Source of the DNA: Waddliaceae bacterium
Lineage (GTDB): Bacteria; Chlamydiota; Chlamydiia; Chlamydiales; GCA-2709385
Assembly: GCA_002709385.1 (NCBI GenBank)
Contig: PAQS01000049.1
Coordinates: 1-39,547 of the forward strand
DNA length: 39,547 nucleotides
Direction of reading: 5' to 3'
Below are positions 31,450 to 39,547 of this stretch, one piece after another. The translations under genes were made by a program, and so were the position numbers. Every line of letters begins with the position of its first letter. The first letter of the stretch is position 1. A model generated the notes under the pieces. That model ran no database searches. It saw only the letters and a program-made list of their open reading frames with translations, and was not told the DNA's origin.

Positions 31450-34371
31450 TTATTTGTAGATACCTTTTGCCATTTTAGCTTGAAGCAAACCTTCATGACG
31501 ATAGGCAATATCGAGATTTCCTGTAGAGCCCAGCTGTAGACCGCCAGATCCACCCGCATTCAAGCGAGTATTTCTCTCTGAAGATCCAATTAAATAGAGA
31601 TTATTTGTGATTTCATTGCGGAATTCGAACTCTTTTTTTTCTTCTTCTCTTGCTTTTTTGATCTCACTGTAATTTTTTTTGAAAATACGAAAAGCTTCGA
31701 CAGGATTCCATTTAAAAGATAAAGCTTTCACAAAATCTCCAGCACGTGATTTCTTTACTCGTGCTAGATAATTCCAAGAAGGAATCAATTTAGGAGGACG
31801 AGGTAAGGGTTTGCCTGTTAGCTTCTCATATACTTTGTCAGATTTTGTCCTCGCATCAGTAGCCCCACCACGGTCTTCACAGCTTTTGCAGCCTTGTGAT
31901 ACACGGTAGCCAGCGCTTTCCATAAGAAGAATGTAGTTCTTTTGAAAGCCGAATAGCTCTTCACTTGAATTGTAACACTGATTACTCACAATGGACTGAG
32001 CATCATGAAAACGTACAAGTTGATTATAGTAATTTTGTAGTTCTGTTTTTGTATCAGATTTTTCAAGATTGTTGATGTCACCTTGAATGGACTGAAGTTT
32101 TTCTTTTCTAGTGCTCTCATATTCTTTAAATGCCGCAGTTCGTGCATCGTACAACTCACGCTCCGCTTTCATTATTCTGTTTTCAATTTTCCATATTTCA
32201 TTGGCGTAATTATTAATGAATTCAGCAAAATTCTTGAGAGACAGTATTTCATTTGGGGTTTCGATTTTAATTTGTTGGTATTTTAAAAGGAGAGAATGTA
32301 ATGCGATATATTTTTCTTTTAGATCTTTCACTTCTTCATTTTTTTTGGTAAATAAATTTATTATTTTTCTAGATACTTCTGTTTTTTTGTAAAGGTTAAT
32401 GTCACATTGGTCGTTGTATTTTTCAATGGTTTTGATTACACGTTCTTCTGCTTCATTTGAAACTTTAAAATCTTTAGCTTTGTTTTTTTGATGATAAAAA
32501 ACGACATCAATGAATTCATTATATCCTTTAGCGCGTTGTAAGTTTGCGAATGTAGCTTCCTGTGTTAGTTTGCCAAAGCTTTCTTTTGCAGAGATAAGGT
32601 TAGCTCCAAAATTAACAGCTTTGATGCTTGATTTCACTTCCAGGTTTTCAGGAGGTAAATTTTCACGTTTAAGGATGTTTATGTGCTGCATCATATTTGC
32701 TATTAAAAGTGAATTTTTCAGCATGTCCTGTTCAGAGGTCTTCCTCATTTCTTCTCCCACAATTTTTTGGGGAAGCTTGATAGGCGACAAAAGAGATATC
32801 CATGCCAATTTTGCACCTTTATTTTTCTCTTTTTCTGGAAGGCTTGTTTCTGCTTCACGTACTAGTTGCCGAAAGTTAAGGAGAGTACCAGCTAGACGAT
32901 CAGCTTTACCTACATTATCTAAAGCCCCCATTAAATAAGGGTAGGGGGTTCCGTGCCGATTAATCGCTGTAAGGTTTTCCGGTTTGTCTTTGAGTGAGGA
33001 GTTTTTAAAGTCACCTTTTCCTAAATAGACTAAACTTGAGCGTACAAAGTTAGCCATGCCGACTCGATCCCTGGCGAAACTAGGAATAACGTTTCCATCT
33101 CTGTTAGGAGCTGCGCCGTTCGTATAATAAGTGTTTTCTTCTTCAAATGCTTCTATCCGACTTGGGCTATTATCTTGCATATCAGCAAAAACATGATCTC
33201 TACCTTCAAGGTCTCTCATTTTCATGAGAGAAATAGTGATAGGGCGAGGCCTTTCTATGATCATTACTTCTTCTTGTTTTTGAATGTCTTTTCCCGTAAT
33301 AGGTACATTATCATGATTATCTTTTGAAATTTGATGTACGGTCTCTATGTATTTTCTCATGGCGCGAGTGTTTCGTTTGTGCACATGATTAAAATGCGCT
33401 TTTCTAAGAGGAGCGAAGTTACGGTATTGATGCATTAAGGCGATATTGATGGGGGATTTTTTTATTTCTTTCTGGTACTTTGTATAGACTTCATCTATTT
33501 TTTTCTGGACTGTATCTGGATATTTCTCTTGGTCCTGCATCAATTCCTTTGTTGCAAGGTGCATAGACTCTAATCGTTCTAGATAGTTCTCTACAACAGG
33601 TCCTGAGTAGGCTAAATGTGTATTTTTAAGTCTTTTTTGTGTTTTTTCAGGTAGGTTTTTAAACCAAGCAGAATCTTTGATGCTACCTTGTTCTATCACC
33701 TCATAACGCTGTCCATTTAATTGAAAACGCCAAATACTTCTTCCATAACGGTCTACATAACGTGTACGCCCTGCAGCCTCGGTAAGTTCTGGAAAGGCAC
33801 TACCTGGTCCATCGCCAAAAACAGTGGGGCGATGAGGGATTTCTTTTGAGGCAGTTTGTTCTTTGATAGATAAGATAGATTTGATGATTTCTTCTGGAGC
33901 CGCTTTGCTAGGAGGAATTTCTTGATTAGGAGGAGATAGTTTAGCGTAGATTTCGGCTCTTGCTTGAGCTTCTCCTAGTTGAAGCTCTTTAATTAACTTT
34001 TGAGTTCTAAGGTTTTTATCTAAGACCCCGTTTTTTAGGATATTTACTTTACTAGCCGGCACTTTAATGTTTACCGGAATGTTATATTGTTTATTTTTGT
34101 TTTGTATTTTGACAAAAATTTTAGCTAAATAAGTTGTCTTTCCATTTTTAACTTCACTGTATACATGTATTTTATTTTCTTCTTCTGTTTTTTGAGTTCT
34201 ATTCCAAATAGTATTGGTAAGTTTAGCCGACTGGAATTGTTCGCTTTTTTGAGTTAAAGCCTTTAAATTTATCATGTTAATTTTTTCTGAGGAAGAGTTA
34301 GAGAAGTCTTCTTGAGGTGGATTCTCCTCAGGGTTAGAAGGTTCATGGAATATAATATTATTTATAACCAT
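31450..34371 (-). CDS. SopB/IpgD-like phosphoinositide phosphatase, candidate secreted effector
   Basis: A 973-residue protein. Its C-terminal 560 residues follow the order of SopB/IpgD landmarks: NRHGTPYPYL (about 470) with following helices, WISLLSP (525), VNFGANL (586), the CX5R phosphatase loop CKSCEDR (C828 to R834) followed by DARTKSD, and NAGGSGGLQLG (940). SopB and IpgD dephosphorylate host phosphoinositides to aid invasion and vacuole building. Two departures stand out. The loop is CKSCEDRG where the family has CKSGKDRT, so the second Lys is Glu and the Thr is Gly. There is also about 240 residues of coiled coil between NFGAN and the loop. The N-terminal 410 residues are unassigned; the first 40 are Asn/Ser/Pro-rich, as in type III substrates. 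No signal peptide. It may be active, altered in specificity, or a substrate-binding pseudo-enzyme. Confidence 0.72.
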   Translation of the reverse strand: MVINNIIFHEPSNPEENPPQEDFSNSSSEKINMINLKALTQKSEQFQSAKLTNTIWNRTQKTEEENKIHVYSEVKNGKTTYLAKIFVKIQNKNKQYNIPVNIKVPASKVNILKNGVLDKNLRTQKLIKELQLGEAQARAEIYAKLSPPNQEIPPSKAAPEEIIKSILSIKEQTASKEIPHRPTVFGDGPGSAFPELTEAAGRTRYVDRYGRSIWRFQLNGQRYEVIEQGSIKDSAWFKNLPEKTQKRLKNTHLAYSGPVVENYLERLESMHLATKELMQDQEKYPDTVQKKIDEVYTKYQKEIKKSPINIALMHQYRNFAPLRKAHFNHVHKRNTRAMRKYIETVHQISKDNHDNVPITGKDIQKQEEVMIIERPRPITISLMKMRDLEGRDHVFADMQDNSPSRIEAFEEENTYYTNGAAPNRDGNVIPSFARDRVGMANFVRSSLVYLGKGDFKNSSLKDKPENLTAINRHGTPYPYLMGALDNVGKADRLAGTLLNFRQLVREAETSLPEKEKNKGAKLAWISLLSPIKLPQKIVGEEMRKTSEQDMLKNSLLIANMMQHINILKRENLPPENLEVKSSIKAVNFGANLISAKESFGKLTQEATFANLQRAKGYNEFIDVVFYHQKNKAKDFKVSNEAEERVIKTIEKYNDQCDINLYKKTEVSRKIINLFTKKNEEVKDLKEKYIALHSLLLKYQQIKIETPNEILSLKNFAEFINNYANEIWKIENRIMKAERELYDARTAAFKEYESTRKEKLQSIQGDINNLEKSDTKTELQNYYNQLVRFHDAQSIVSNQCYNSSEELFGFQKNYILLMESAGYRVSQGCKSCEDRGGATDARTKSDKVYEKLTGKPLPRPPKLIPSWNYLARVKKSRAGDFVKALSFKWNPVEAFRIFKKNYSEIKKAREEEKKEFEFRNEITNNLYLIGSSERNTRLNAGGSGGLQLGSTGNLDIAYRHEGLLQAKMAKGIYK

Positions 34372-34402
34372 TGCAAGAATAAAATAACTTAATAATAGTT
34401 AT

Positions 34403-34431
34403 ATTATATTATATTTTAAAAGAGTTTTGAA
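34403..34431 (-). promoter_or_regulatory. Candidate promoter of the SopB-like gene
   Basis: On the minus strand TTCAAA (34426-34431) is followed after 17 bp by TATAAT (34403-34408). Two further overlapping TATAAT-like steps lie in the same AT run. The ATG is about 30 bp downstream and lacks an evident ribosome site. Confidence 0.5.
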
Positions 34432-34510
34432 GTAATTATTTTATTGTTTCGTTTGTTGTTTTTTTAGCGAATAAAAATACTCCGTTTTCAATTTTGTAAT
34501 AAGTAAACTC

Positions 34511-36556
34511 ATGACACTCACAATTTCTGAAAATACTGAAAGTCAAACTTTTGCTATTCGCCAAAACCTTGCACAAGCAGCGGCAGAAGCAGGAAAAGCT
34601 TTTCAGGCACGAGCAAGGCTTTTTGATGCTTATGTACCTAAACAGGAAGATCTTTTGTTCGAAAAATCCGACAAAGGAAAATCCAGTGTTTTGTTGCTTA
34701 AAGAGATACGTGTTTTACTTAAAAAGTCTCCAGATTTTCGAAGTTCAGAAGAAGATCTTGTGTTTGCTTTGGGGCAAATCTTGTGTCCAGGAGCTGTAGT
34801 GCCTTTGCATTCACATAAAACAGCTTTAGCGCTAAAGCGGCAAAGAGACTACCTCTCGGAAAAGAAAAAAGACTGGGGTTTTTCTGCTGGAGAATTACAG
34901 AAAGATGCGAATTTGCTTTATTCTCTTAATGGTAAGGTTCTTAAGGGAATTCCCGAGCGTTATCTAAAAGGACTTCAGTCAGAAACACCAATTCCTTTTC
35001 CTGATGCATTTTATTTACTTCCCAAGCTTAGCGAGAAAGAGTGGGATACTCTGCCTTTTCTTTCATCTTTATCGAATAGTCGTTCTAAAGGTCTTCGTGA
35101 TCAATTGAAAAACTCATTAAAAACAAATCACTTAGAAAATAGTATTTTAGAAAAGCTTGTACACGGAGAATGGGAATTATTTGAGCAACGTATTCTGCAA
35201 AGCCAAGAAAGCCTTCTTACTTATGGCCCTATGTATGGAGAGAACGTCAGAGTCAAAGTATTGCTTCCCCATTTACTGACTCTTAATCAATTTCCTCAAA
35301 ATGGACGAAAACGAATTTTGGAGCATTTTTATTCCCATATGACTCCACAAAGTTATCGGCAGATGATTTTATCCCTCTATTTACAAATGATGGATCTGCA
35401 TGATGCTAACATTGGATTTACTCCAAGTGATGAAGATGGCTGGGAATCTTTTCTCGCATCTGATTACTACATAAACGAAGAACACGAAAAGCCTTTGGGG
35501 AAAAACTTATTCTGGATGTACTTAAAAAAAGAATGGCATCCTGGAATAAATCAATTATGGAAAAAAAAAGATACCTATCGAGTACCCGTGCCAATTGAAG
35601 AGCAAGAAAAGTTAATGAAAACATTCCATCAAAAATGGAATCTGCAACTTTTTTTCGATACGGATTGTTCTATGGCAGAAACAAACTTACTTATACAAGG
35701 TACACAAGGCTCTCATGTAGCCTTAAGAAACCATCTTTTACGTTCTTCTATCAAAGATGAGCCTTTACCTGATTTTTTAGTAGAAGAGTTGTTGAGTCCT
35801 GAATGGGAACAAAAGCTCCAGCTTGCTTATGAGTGGATGCGCTACGATCACGCCCCTTTAAAACTCCGTTTCGGGAAAAAATTCACCAGACAAATCAATG
35901 AAATACTAGAAAAAGAGTTATCTTCTGCTATCTATGGGAGAAAGGGGAATAAAAACGGAAAAAGTTTAAAAAAAATAAAAACAGATTGGGTTTATGAGAA
36001 ATTAAAAGATAAACAGAACCCTTTGTGGTTGTTTTTAGAGCGATATTTAGGTCCGCTAAAAACTTCGGAAAGACGCAAGTGGGCTTTTCAGCTTTTTCCA
36101 AAAGCAAGTCTTCCTCAACAAAAAGCTTATTTACAAAGAGTCGAGAAAATAAGGTGTTATCTGCAGCATTATCGCGATTTGGAAAAAAGTAGTTCGTGTA
36201 GAAAAGAAGAGTTAAAAAAGTTTATCGAAGCTCCTTATACACCGCTTTCCGAAAGTGAACGGCGTAAATGGACAAAAAAAATCCAGCATATGTCTTTATT
36301 TCGTATACGATCTGAGTTTCTTCAGCTTTATCGTCCTACGTTTTCGAATTGTGCCAAAGTAATGTATCCGCTCTTAGCAGATTATATGCACTTACTCAAG
36401 GCTTTAGGTATTCAGGATCTAGGCCTATATATTGGGCACCCTAAAAACCCCATCGAAAAAATGATAGAGAAGGCAAAAAACTTGCCTGCATTTTTACCTG
36501 TTCAAAAAGTATTAGAAGACTGGGAGGAAAAAAAGGCATTGCTTATGGTGAGTTGA
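34511..36556 (+). CDS. Orphan helical protein (681 aa), divergent from the SopB-like gene
   Basis: No family recognised. The protein is rich in Lys, Leu, Trp and Arg and reads as long helices throughout (AEAGKAFQARARLFDAYVPK; SYRQMILSLYLQMMDLHDAN; WKTKW-like SERRKWTKKIQHMSLFRI). A basic segment sits at about residues 475-500 (GRKGNKNGKSLKKIKTDW). Short motifs recur: LxTSERRKWAFQLFP at about 517 and LSESERRKWTKKIQ at about 580, which may mark repeat units. No signal peptide. It is 139 bp from the SopB-like gene start, transcribed the other way, and is followed after 23 bp by the DUF4139 gene. Its style resembles the 693-residue orphan at 9356. Function unknown; effector or scaffold is a guess. 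Confidence 0.72.
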   Translation: MTLTISENTESQTFAIRQNLAQAAAEAGKAFQARARLFDAYVPKQEDLLFEKSDKGKSSVLLLKEIRVLLKKSPDFRSSEEDLVFALGQILCPGAVVPLHSHKTALALKRQRDYLSEKKKDWGFSAGELQKDANLLYSLNGKVLKGIPERYLKGLQSETPIPFPDAFYLLPKLSEKEWDTLPFLSSLSNSRSKGLRDQLKNSLKTNHLENSILEKLVHGEWELFEQRILQSQESLLTYGPMYGENVRVKVLLPHLLTLNQFPQNGRKRILEHFYSHMTPQSYRQMILSLYLQMMDLHDANIGFTPSDEDGWESFLASDYYINEEHEKPLGKNLFWMYLKKEWHPGINQLWKKKDTYRVPVPIEEQEKLMKTFHQKWNLQLFFDTDCSMAETNLLIQGTQGSHVALRNHLLRSSIKDEPLPDFLVEELLSPEWEQKLQLAYEWMRYDHAPLKLRFGKKFTRQINEILEKELSSAIYGRKGNKNGKSLKKIKTDWVYEKLKDKQNPLWLFLERYLGPLKTSERRKWAFQLFPKASLPQQKAYLQRVEKIRCYLQHYRDLEKSSSCRKEELKKFIEAPYTPLSESERRKWTKKIQHMSLFRIRSEFLQLYRPTFSNCAKVMYPLLADYMHLLKALGIQDLGLYIGHPKNPIEKMIEKAKNLPAFLPVQKVLEDWEEKKALLMVS

Positions 36557-36579
36557 GACAAATCAATAAAGGAATTCTT

Positions 36580-37968
36580 ATGAAGTATTGGTCTTATCTT
36601 CTTAGCATTTGTATCGCGTCCTCTTTAGTAGGGAATGAAGTGGAAACAGATCGCTCTCATCAAAGCTCTCTCGAATTGAGCATCACACAATCAAATCTCT
36701 CTCTAGTGAAGGAGAATCGTAGTTTCAAATTACCTCAAGGAGAAGGAAGGCTTTTAGTTAAAGATATTCCTTCATCGATTCTCCCAGAAAGTACCTTAGT
36801 GGAAAGCGTAACCGATCGTGTAAGCTTTGTTATCCGTGAGCAGGGCTTTCTTCTTCGAGAAGTAAATAGTGCAGATTTACTCAAGCACTTTGTAGGAAAA
36901 GAGATTCAACTGATTGAAAAAAGTGAAGAAGGAAAAACAGAGGCTTTTACTGCGAAATTACTGAGTGCTCGAGATGGAGGAATTTATCAAATTGGTTCTG
37001 AAGTTTCTATTGGACACCCAGGCATGAAGGTATTGCCTTATTTACCAAAAGGGTTTTCGTCGGAAGCACAATTATGCTGGGCTTATAGCAACCAGAATCG
37101 CTACCAGCAATTTATTAGAATCTTGTATCTCACTCGAGGTTTATCTTGGTCCGCAAATTACAGCATTACGTTAGAACCTAATGAAACAGACGCTTCTTTT
37201 GCAGCATGGGTCAATATTCGCAATTACGCAGGGGTAGATTTTCATAAAGCAAAAGTGCATTTACTAGCAGGGGAAGTCGCTTCTGTGGAACCTCGACAAG
37301 AAAAAGTTGCCATGCGGGCACTTGCTATGGATATGAATACCATGGAAAGTGCTGCTGTAGGGGAAACCCATCGCTATCTTTTGCCAAACAGTATTGACCT
37401 TGAGGATCAAAGCGAAAAGCAGTACCCGTTTTTCTATCAATCTAAATTAGAAGTAAATAAAGAATTGAGAGTTCAGGGATTACCTAGTTACTACCGAGGG
37501 CGTAACGAAGGAACAATGCCTGTAGATGTTTGGTACTATTTGAATCTTGAGAATACAGAAGAAAATTTCCTAGGAAAACCCTTCCCTTCAGGCATTGTTC
37601 GTGTTTACCAAGAGCAAGCAAATGGGGAAGTGCATTTTATTGGACAAGACCAAGTCGCACACAGCCCTTCCGGCGAAACAATTGAAGTAAGAGTAAGCAA
37701 AGTTTTTGATATTGTAGCAGAGAAAAAACAAACAAATTATCGCGGAGTGTCCAAAGACGTACATCAAAGTGAATGGCTATATCAATTGCGCAATCGTAAA
37801 GACGAAACCGTTACAGTCTCTGTTATTGAACCCATGCCACAGAATTGGCGTATGGTGAACAGTTCCCATCGTTGGGATAAAATAGCGGCGAATCTTGTTA
37901 AATTTGTTGTGGAATTGAAAGCAGGGGAAACTTACGATATTCGCTACGAGATTGAAACAAGTTTCTAA
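36580..37968 (+). CDS. Exported DUF4139-domain protein
   Basis: A 462-residue secreted protein. The start at 36580 has AAAGGA seven bases ahead and gives a signal peptide (MKYWSYLLSICIASSLVG). The body matches the DUF4139 pattern. The N-terminal part has the beta strand series LVKENRSFKLPQGEGRLLVKDIP with VESVTDRVSFVIREQ. Then comes the central LTRGLSWSANYSITL with WVNIRNYAGVDFHKAKVHLLAG. The C-terminal part contains YYLNLENTEENFLGKPFPSGIVRVYQ and NRKDETVTVSVIEPMPQNW. These are beta-sandwich, adhesin-like envelope proteins of unknown job. It is shorter than family members that include a coiled-coil arm. Probably co-transcribed with the preceding orphan gene. Confidence 0.85.
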   Translation: MKYWSYLLSICIASSLVGNEVETDRSHQSSLELSITQSNLSLVKENRSFKLPQGEGRLLVKDIPSSILPESTLVESVTDRVSFVIREQGFLLREVNSADLLKHFVGKEIQLIEKSEEGKTEAFTAKLLSARDGGIYQIGSEVSIGHPGMKVLPYLPKGFSSEAQLCWAYSNQNRYQQFIRILYLTRGLSWSANYSITLEPNETDASFAAWVNIRNYAGVDFHKAKVHLLAGEVASVEPRQEKVAMRALAMDMNTMESAAVGETHRYLLPNSIDLEDQSEKQYPFFYQSKLEVNKELRVQGLPSYYRGRNEGTMPVDVWYYLNLENTEENFLGKPFPSGIVRVYQEQANGEVHFIGQDQVAHSPSGETIEVRVSKVFDIVAEKKQTNYRGVSKDVHQSEWLYQLRNRKDETVTVSVIEPMPQNWRMVNSSHRWDKIAANLVKFVVELKAGETYDIRYEIETSF

Positions 37969-37972
37969 CTCT

Positions 37973-37995
37973 AAAGATTTTTTTAATAAATCTTT
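37973..37995 (+). terminator. Weak AT hairpin after the DUF4139 gene
   Basis: Arms aaagattt and aaatcttt flank a seven-base loop just past the stop codon. The stem is AT-only apart from one pair and no strong T-run follows, so terminator function is doubtful. Confidence 0.35.
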
Positions 37996-38044
37996 ATCAT
38001 CTCTTCAACCTAGTATTGTTATACTTAGGATTATTCAGTAATAA

Positions 38045-38088
38045 GGCTAGTCGCTATTCAATAATATTATTGAGATTGCGACCTAGCC
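38045..38088. promoter_or_regulatory. Inverted repeat overlapping the brnQ -35 box, candidate operator
   Basis: Arms ggctagtcgc (38045-38054) and gcgacctagcc (38078-38088) pair with a single bulge. The loop region holds a second dyad, tcaataatattattga. The right arm covers the -35 hexamer of the brnQ promoter and no T-run follows, so this is better read as a regulator site than a terminator. Confidence 0.5.
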
Positions 38089-38104
38089 AATATCTCGCTA
38101 TACT
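38076..38104 (+). promoter_or_regulatory. brnQ: Promoter of brnQ
   Basis: TTGCGA (38076-38081) and TATACT (38099-38104) with exactly 17 bp between them. The ATG is 35 bp further on, with GGGAG eight bases ahead of it. Confidence 0.7.
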
Positions 38105-38139
38105 GGATCGCTTTACAAGAAATATAGGGAGTTCATTCC

Positions 38140-39240
38140 ATGAAGACAGGCAAATCAGCTTCTGCATTGGTCATTGGTTTGGCTCTGTTTTCCATGTTCT
38201 TCGGAAGTGGAAACCTGATCTTTCCCCTTTTTGTGGGGAGTTTAGCTCAGGGGCAGAGTCTTTTTGCTATGACAGGCTTTATTGCTACGGCAGTTTTGCT
38301 TCCCTTTCTTGGCGTAATCGCGATGCTAGTTTTCCAAGGAAACTACCGGCAATTCTTTGCTCGTTTGCTAGGGGAGCGACTGGGATTCATTTTAACTGCC
38401 ATACTGCTGACTGTTTGGATTCCTCTTGGATCTGGACCCCGTTGTATTGTTTTAGCATATGGAAGCTTAGCATCTTATCTTTCTATGCCTCCACTGTGGG
38501 TATTTAGTGGAATATACAGTGCTTTTCTTATTTTGATGGTGTTTAAGAAAAATCGTCTTTTAGATGTTTTAGGTTATGTTCTAACACCCACACTTCTTGC
38601 TTGTTTATTTGTAATTATCATGCAAGGTGTTTTTCAGGTATCGGCACCTCTTCCCTCTGAAATGTCCGATGGACAGAGCTTTTTTCATGCTCTTTCAGAA
38701 GGTTATAATACCATGGATCTCATTGCGGCGTTTTTCTTTTCTGCATCTGTGATCAAAATGATCAAAAACAGCTCGGATACCTCGAGCAAGCCTTTGCTTT
38801 TAGTGTTTCAGGCTTGTGTAGTTGGTATGGCTCTTTTGGGTATTGTGTATGCTGGAATGATTTTCCTTGCTGCGAAGCATGCGGTTTTGGTTGTGGGAGT
38901 GCCAAAAGATCAACTCTTGTCGCATTTGGCGTTAGAGCTTTTAGGTCCTCAATTAGGAATTGTTTCCGCCATTGCTGTTGCTGTTGCTTGTTTTACTACT
39001 TCTATAGCGCTTCTCATTGTCTATGTAGACTTTTTAAGGTACTACGTTTTTCCAAAAGATACTCGGGGTAGGGCTTCGATTTTCCTTACTTTAGTAGGCA
39101 GCTTTGTGATGTCTATTTTTGGATTAGGTGGTATTACAGCTGTAACAGCTCCTGTTCTTAAGGTTCTTTATCCGCTTCTTTTAATCATGATTGTGGTAAA
39201 TGTACCGCTAGCTATTCGCCGTCAAAAAATAGCTGCGTAG
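38140..39240 (+). CDS. brnQ: Branched-chain amino acid carrier BrnQ (LIVCS family)
   Basis: Sodium-coupled importer of leucine, isoleucine and valine in the inner membrane. The opening MKTGKSASALVIGLALFSMFFGSGNLIFPLFVG is the family signature (FFGAGNLIFP with a GxxxxQ). The later LLTVWIPLGSGPRC, EGYNTMDLIAAFFFSA (the YxTMDxLA motif) and CFTTSIAL are also typical. At 366 residues it is shorter than the roughly 430 of enteric BrnQ, mostly at the C-terminal end, as the protein stops soon after the last helix. GGGAG precedes the ATG. It has its own promoter and is followed directly by repeats that should end transcription. It is well suited to an intracellular organism that takes amino acids from its host. 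Confidence 0.95.
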   Translation: MKTGKSASALVIGLALFSMFFGSGNLIFPLFVGSLAQGQSLFAMTGFIATAVLLPFLGVIAMLVFQGNYRQFFARLLGERLGFILTAILLTVWIPLGSGPRCIVLAYGSLASYLSMPPLWVFSGIYSAFLILMVFKKNRLLDVLGYVLTPTLLACLFVIIMQGVFQVSAPLPSEMSDGQSFFHALSEGYNTMDLIAAFFFSASVIKMIKNSSDTSSKPLLLVFQACVVGMALLGIVYAGMIFLAAKHAVLVVGVPKDQLLSHLALELLGPQLGIVSAIAVAVACFTTSIALLIVYVDFLRYYVFPKDTRGRASIFLTLVGSFVMSIFGLGGITAVTAPVLKVLYPLLLIMIVVNVPLAIRRQKIAA

Positions 39241-39547
39241 TGTTTGGAATTTAAACGCAACGAATCCAAGAATGGAAGGCGCCAAGAAATGCTGTGTTGG
39301 TTTCTATTGTCTGGATTAGGAATTTTAATCTTCTCTGCGACGTAGCCTCTTTGCCTCGCCGCGTTTTTTTATTGAAGTTTCGTGGTGGATAGTAGTGTTT
39401 GGAATTTAAACGCAACGAATCCAAGAATGGAAGGCGCCAAGAAATGCTGTGTTGGCGTCTATTGTCTGGATTAGGAGTGTTAATCTTCTCTGCGGCGTAG
39501 CCTCTTTGCCTCGCCGCGTTTTTTTATTGAAGTTTCGTGGTGGATAG
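39238..39547 (+). repeat. Two tandem copies of a 155-bp palindromic repeat (second cut by window end)
   Basis: The units begin at 39241 and 39396 and are almost identical, with a handful of substitutions, so the duplication is recent. Each has aacgcaacgaatccaagaa near the left end and tcgccgcgttttttt near the right end. The outer arms pair (8 of 10 bases). Nothing else is in this 307-bp gene-free end. A more diverged copy lies at 31295-31427. The brnQ stop codon TAG is itself the first three bases of the repeat consensus (tagtgtttgg). Confidence 0.9.
39253..39367 (+). terminator. Probable brnQ terminator formed by the repeat
   Basis: The arms aacgcaacga and tcgccgcgtt close a long stem-loop that ends in a run of seven T on the plus strand, the transcribed direction of brnQ. 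The large loop makes efficiency uncertain; the second unit offers a backup copy. Confidence 0.5.

Noticed and set aside
32510-32938. Plus-strand 142-codon frame
   Set aside because: It is antisense to the conserved core of the SopB-like gene (NFGAN and SLLSP region) and has no start signals.
38016-38507. Plus-strand 163-codon frame before brnQ
   Set aside because: It covers the brnQ promoter, dyad and coding region in another frame; brnQ itself is unmistakable.
38814-39071. Cys- and Tyr-rich 85-codon frame
   Set aside because: Out-of-frame reading of brnQ membrane helices.
1-39547. CRISPR array, insertion sequence, prophage or secretion-system genes
   Set aside because: No regularly spaced short repeats, no transposase or integrase motif, and no structural secretion or phage genes in any frame.

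Overview
The window looks like chromosome from a host-associated, Gram-negative-type bacterium that lives in eukaryotic cells. My best guess is an environmental chlamydia (Simkania/Criblamydia/Parachlamydia-like). The reasons are a moderately AT-rich genome, a BrnQ carrier, UbiD, an AmpG-like carrier, and above all many large orphan proteins that look like host-directed effectors, including one resembling the SopB/IpgD phosphoinositide phosphatases and one with repeated SH2-like segments. No rRNA, ribosomal or secretion-apparatus gene is present to fix the taxonomy, so this placement is an inference. I see no transposase, integrase, tRNA or CRISPR array.

Layout. 1-2.05 kb: 3' end of a surface protein with SdrD-B repeats and a cadherin-like domain, closed by a long hairpin. 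2.1-6.3 kb (minus): a translationally coupled RND efflux permease and its lipoprotein adaptor, with an operator-like cluster of inverted half-sites upstream. 6.5-8.2 kb: a very AT-rich orphan gene with an in-frame 24-bp tandem repeat. 8.2-8.6 kb: gene-free and rich in hairpins. 8.6-13.3 kb (minus): three orphan proteins in one probable operon. 13.4-15.8 kb (minus): an exported glutaredoxin, then a kynureninase overlapping a divergent tryptophan 2,3-dioxygenase-type heme enzyme.

15.9-20.2 kb is a signalling block. A RedB-like thioredoxin-fold protein and a multi-pass membrane histidine kinase overlap on the minus strand. They are divergent from a GAF-adenylate cyclase and a stand-alone receiver on the plus strand. 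20.2-21.5 kb: AmpG-like MFS carrier with a G9 tract upstream. 21.7-26.3 kb (minus): a probable two-gene effector operon. Its first gene encodes about 1020 residues with four segments resembling SH2 FLVR motifs around a possible His/Asn/Cys core.

26.3-31.2 kb: metabolism (YpdA-family flavoprotein overlapping DUF423, HMG-CoA lyase, UbiD) plus a small orphan protein. 31.5-34.4 kb (minus): the SopB/IpgD-like protein, whose CX5R loop is altered. 34.5-39.2 kb (plus): a helical orphan, an exported DUF4139 protein and BrnQ. The window ends in two tandem 155-bp copies of a palindromic repeat that also occurs, diverged, at 31.3 kb.

How the genes work together (inference): BrnQ imports branched-chain amino acids and HMG-CoA lyase performs the last step of leucine breakdown. 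The TDO-like/kynureninase pair points to tryptophan or kynurenine chemistry. The orphan proteins probably serve the host interface.
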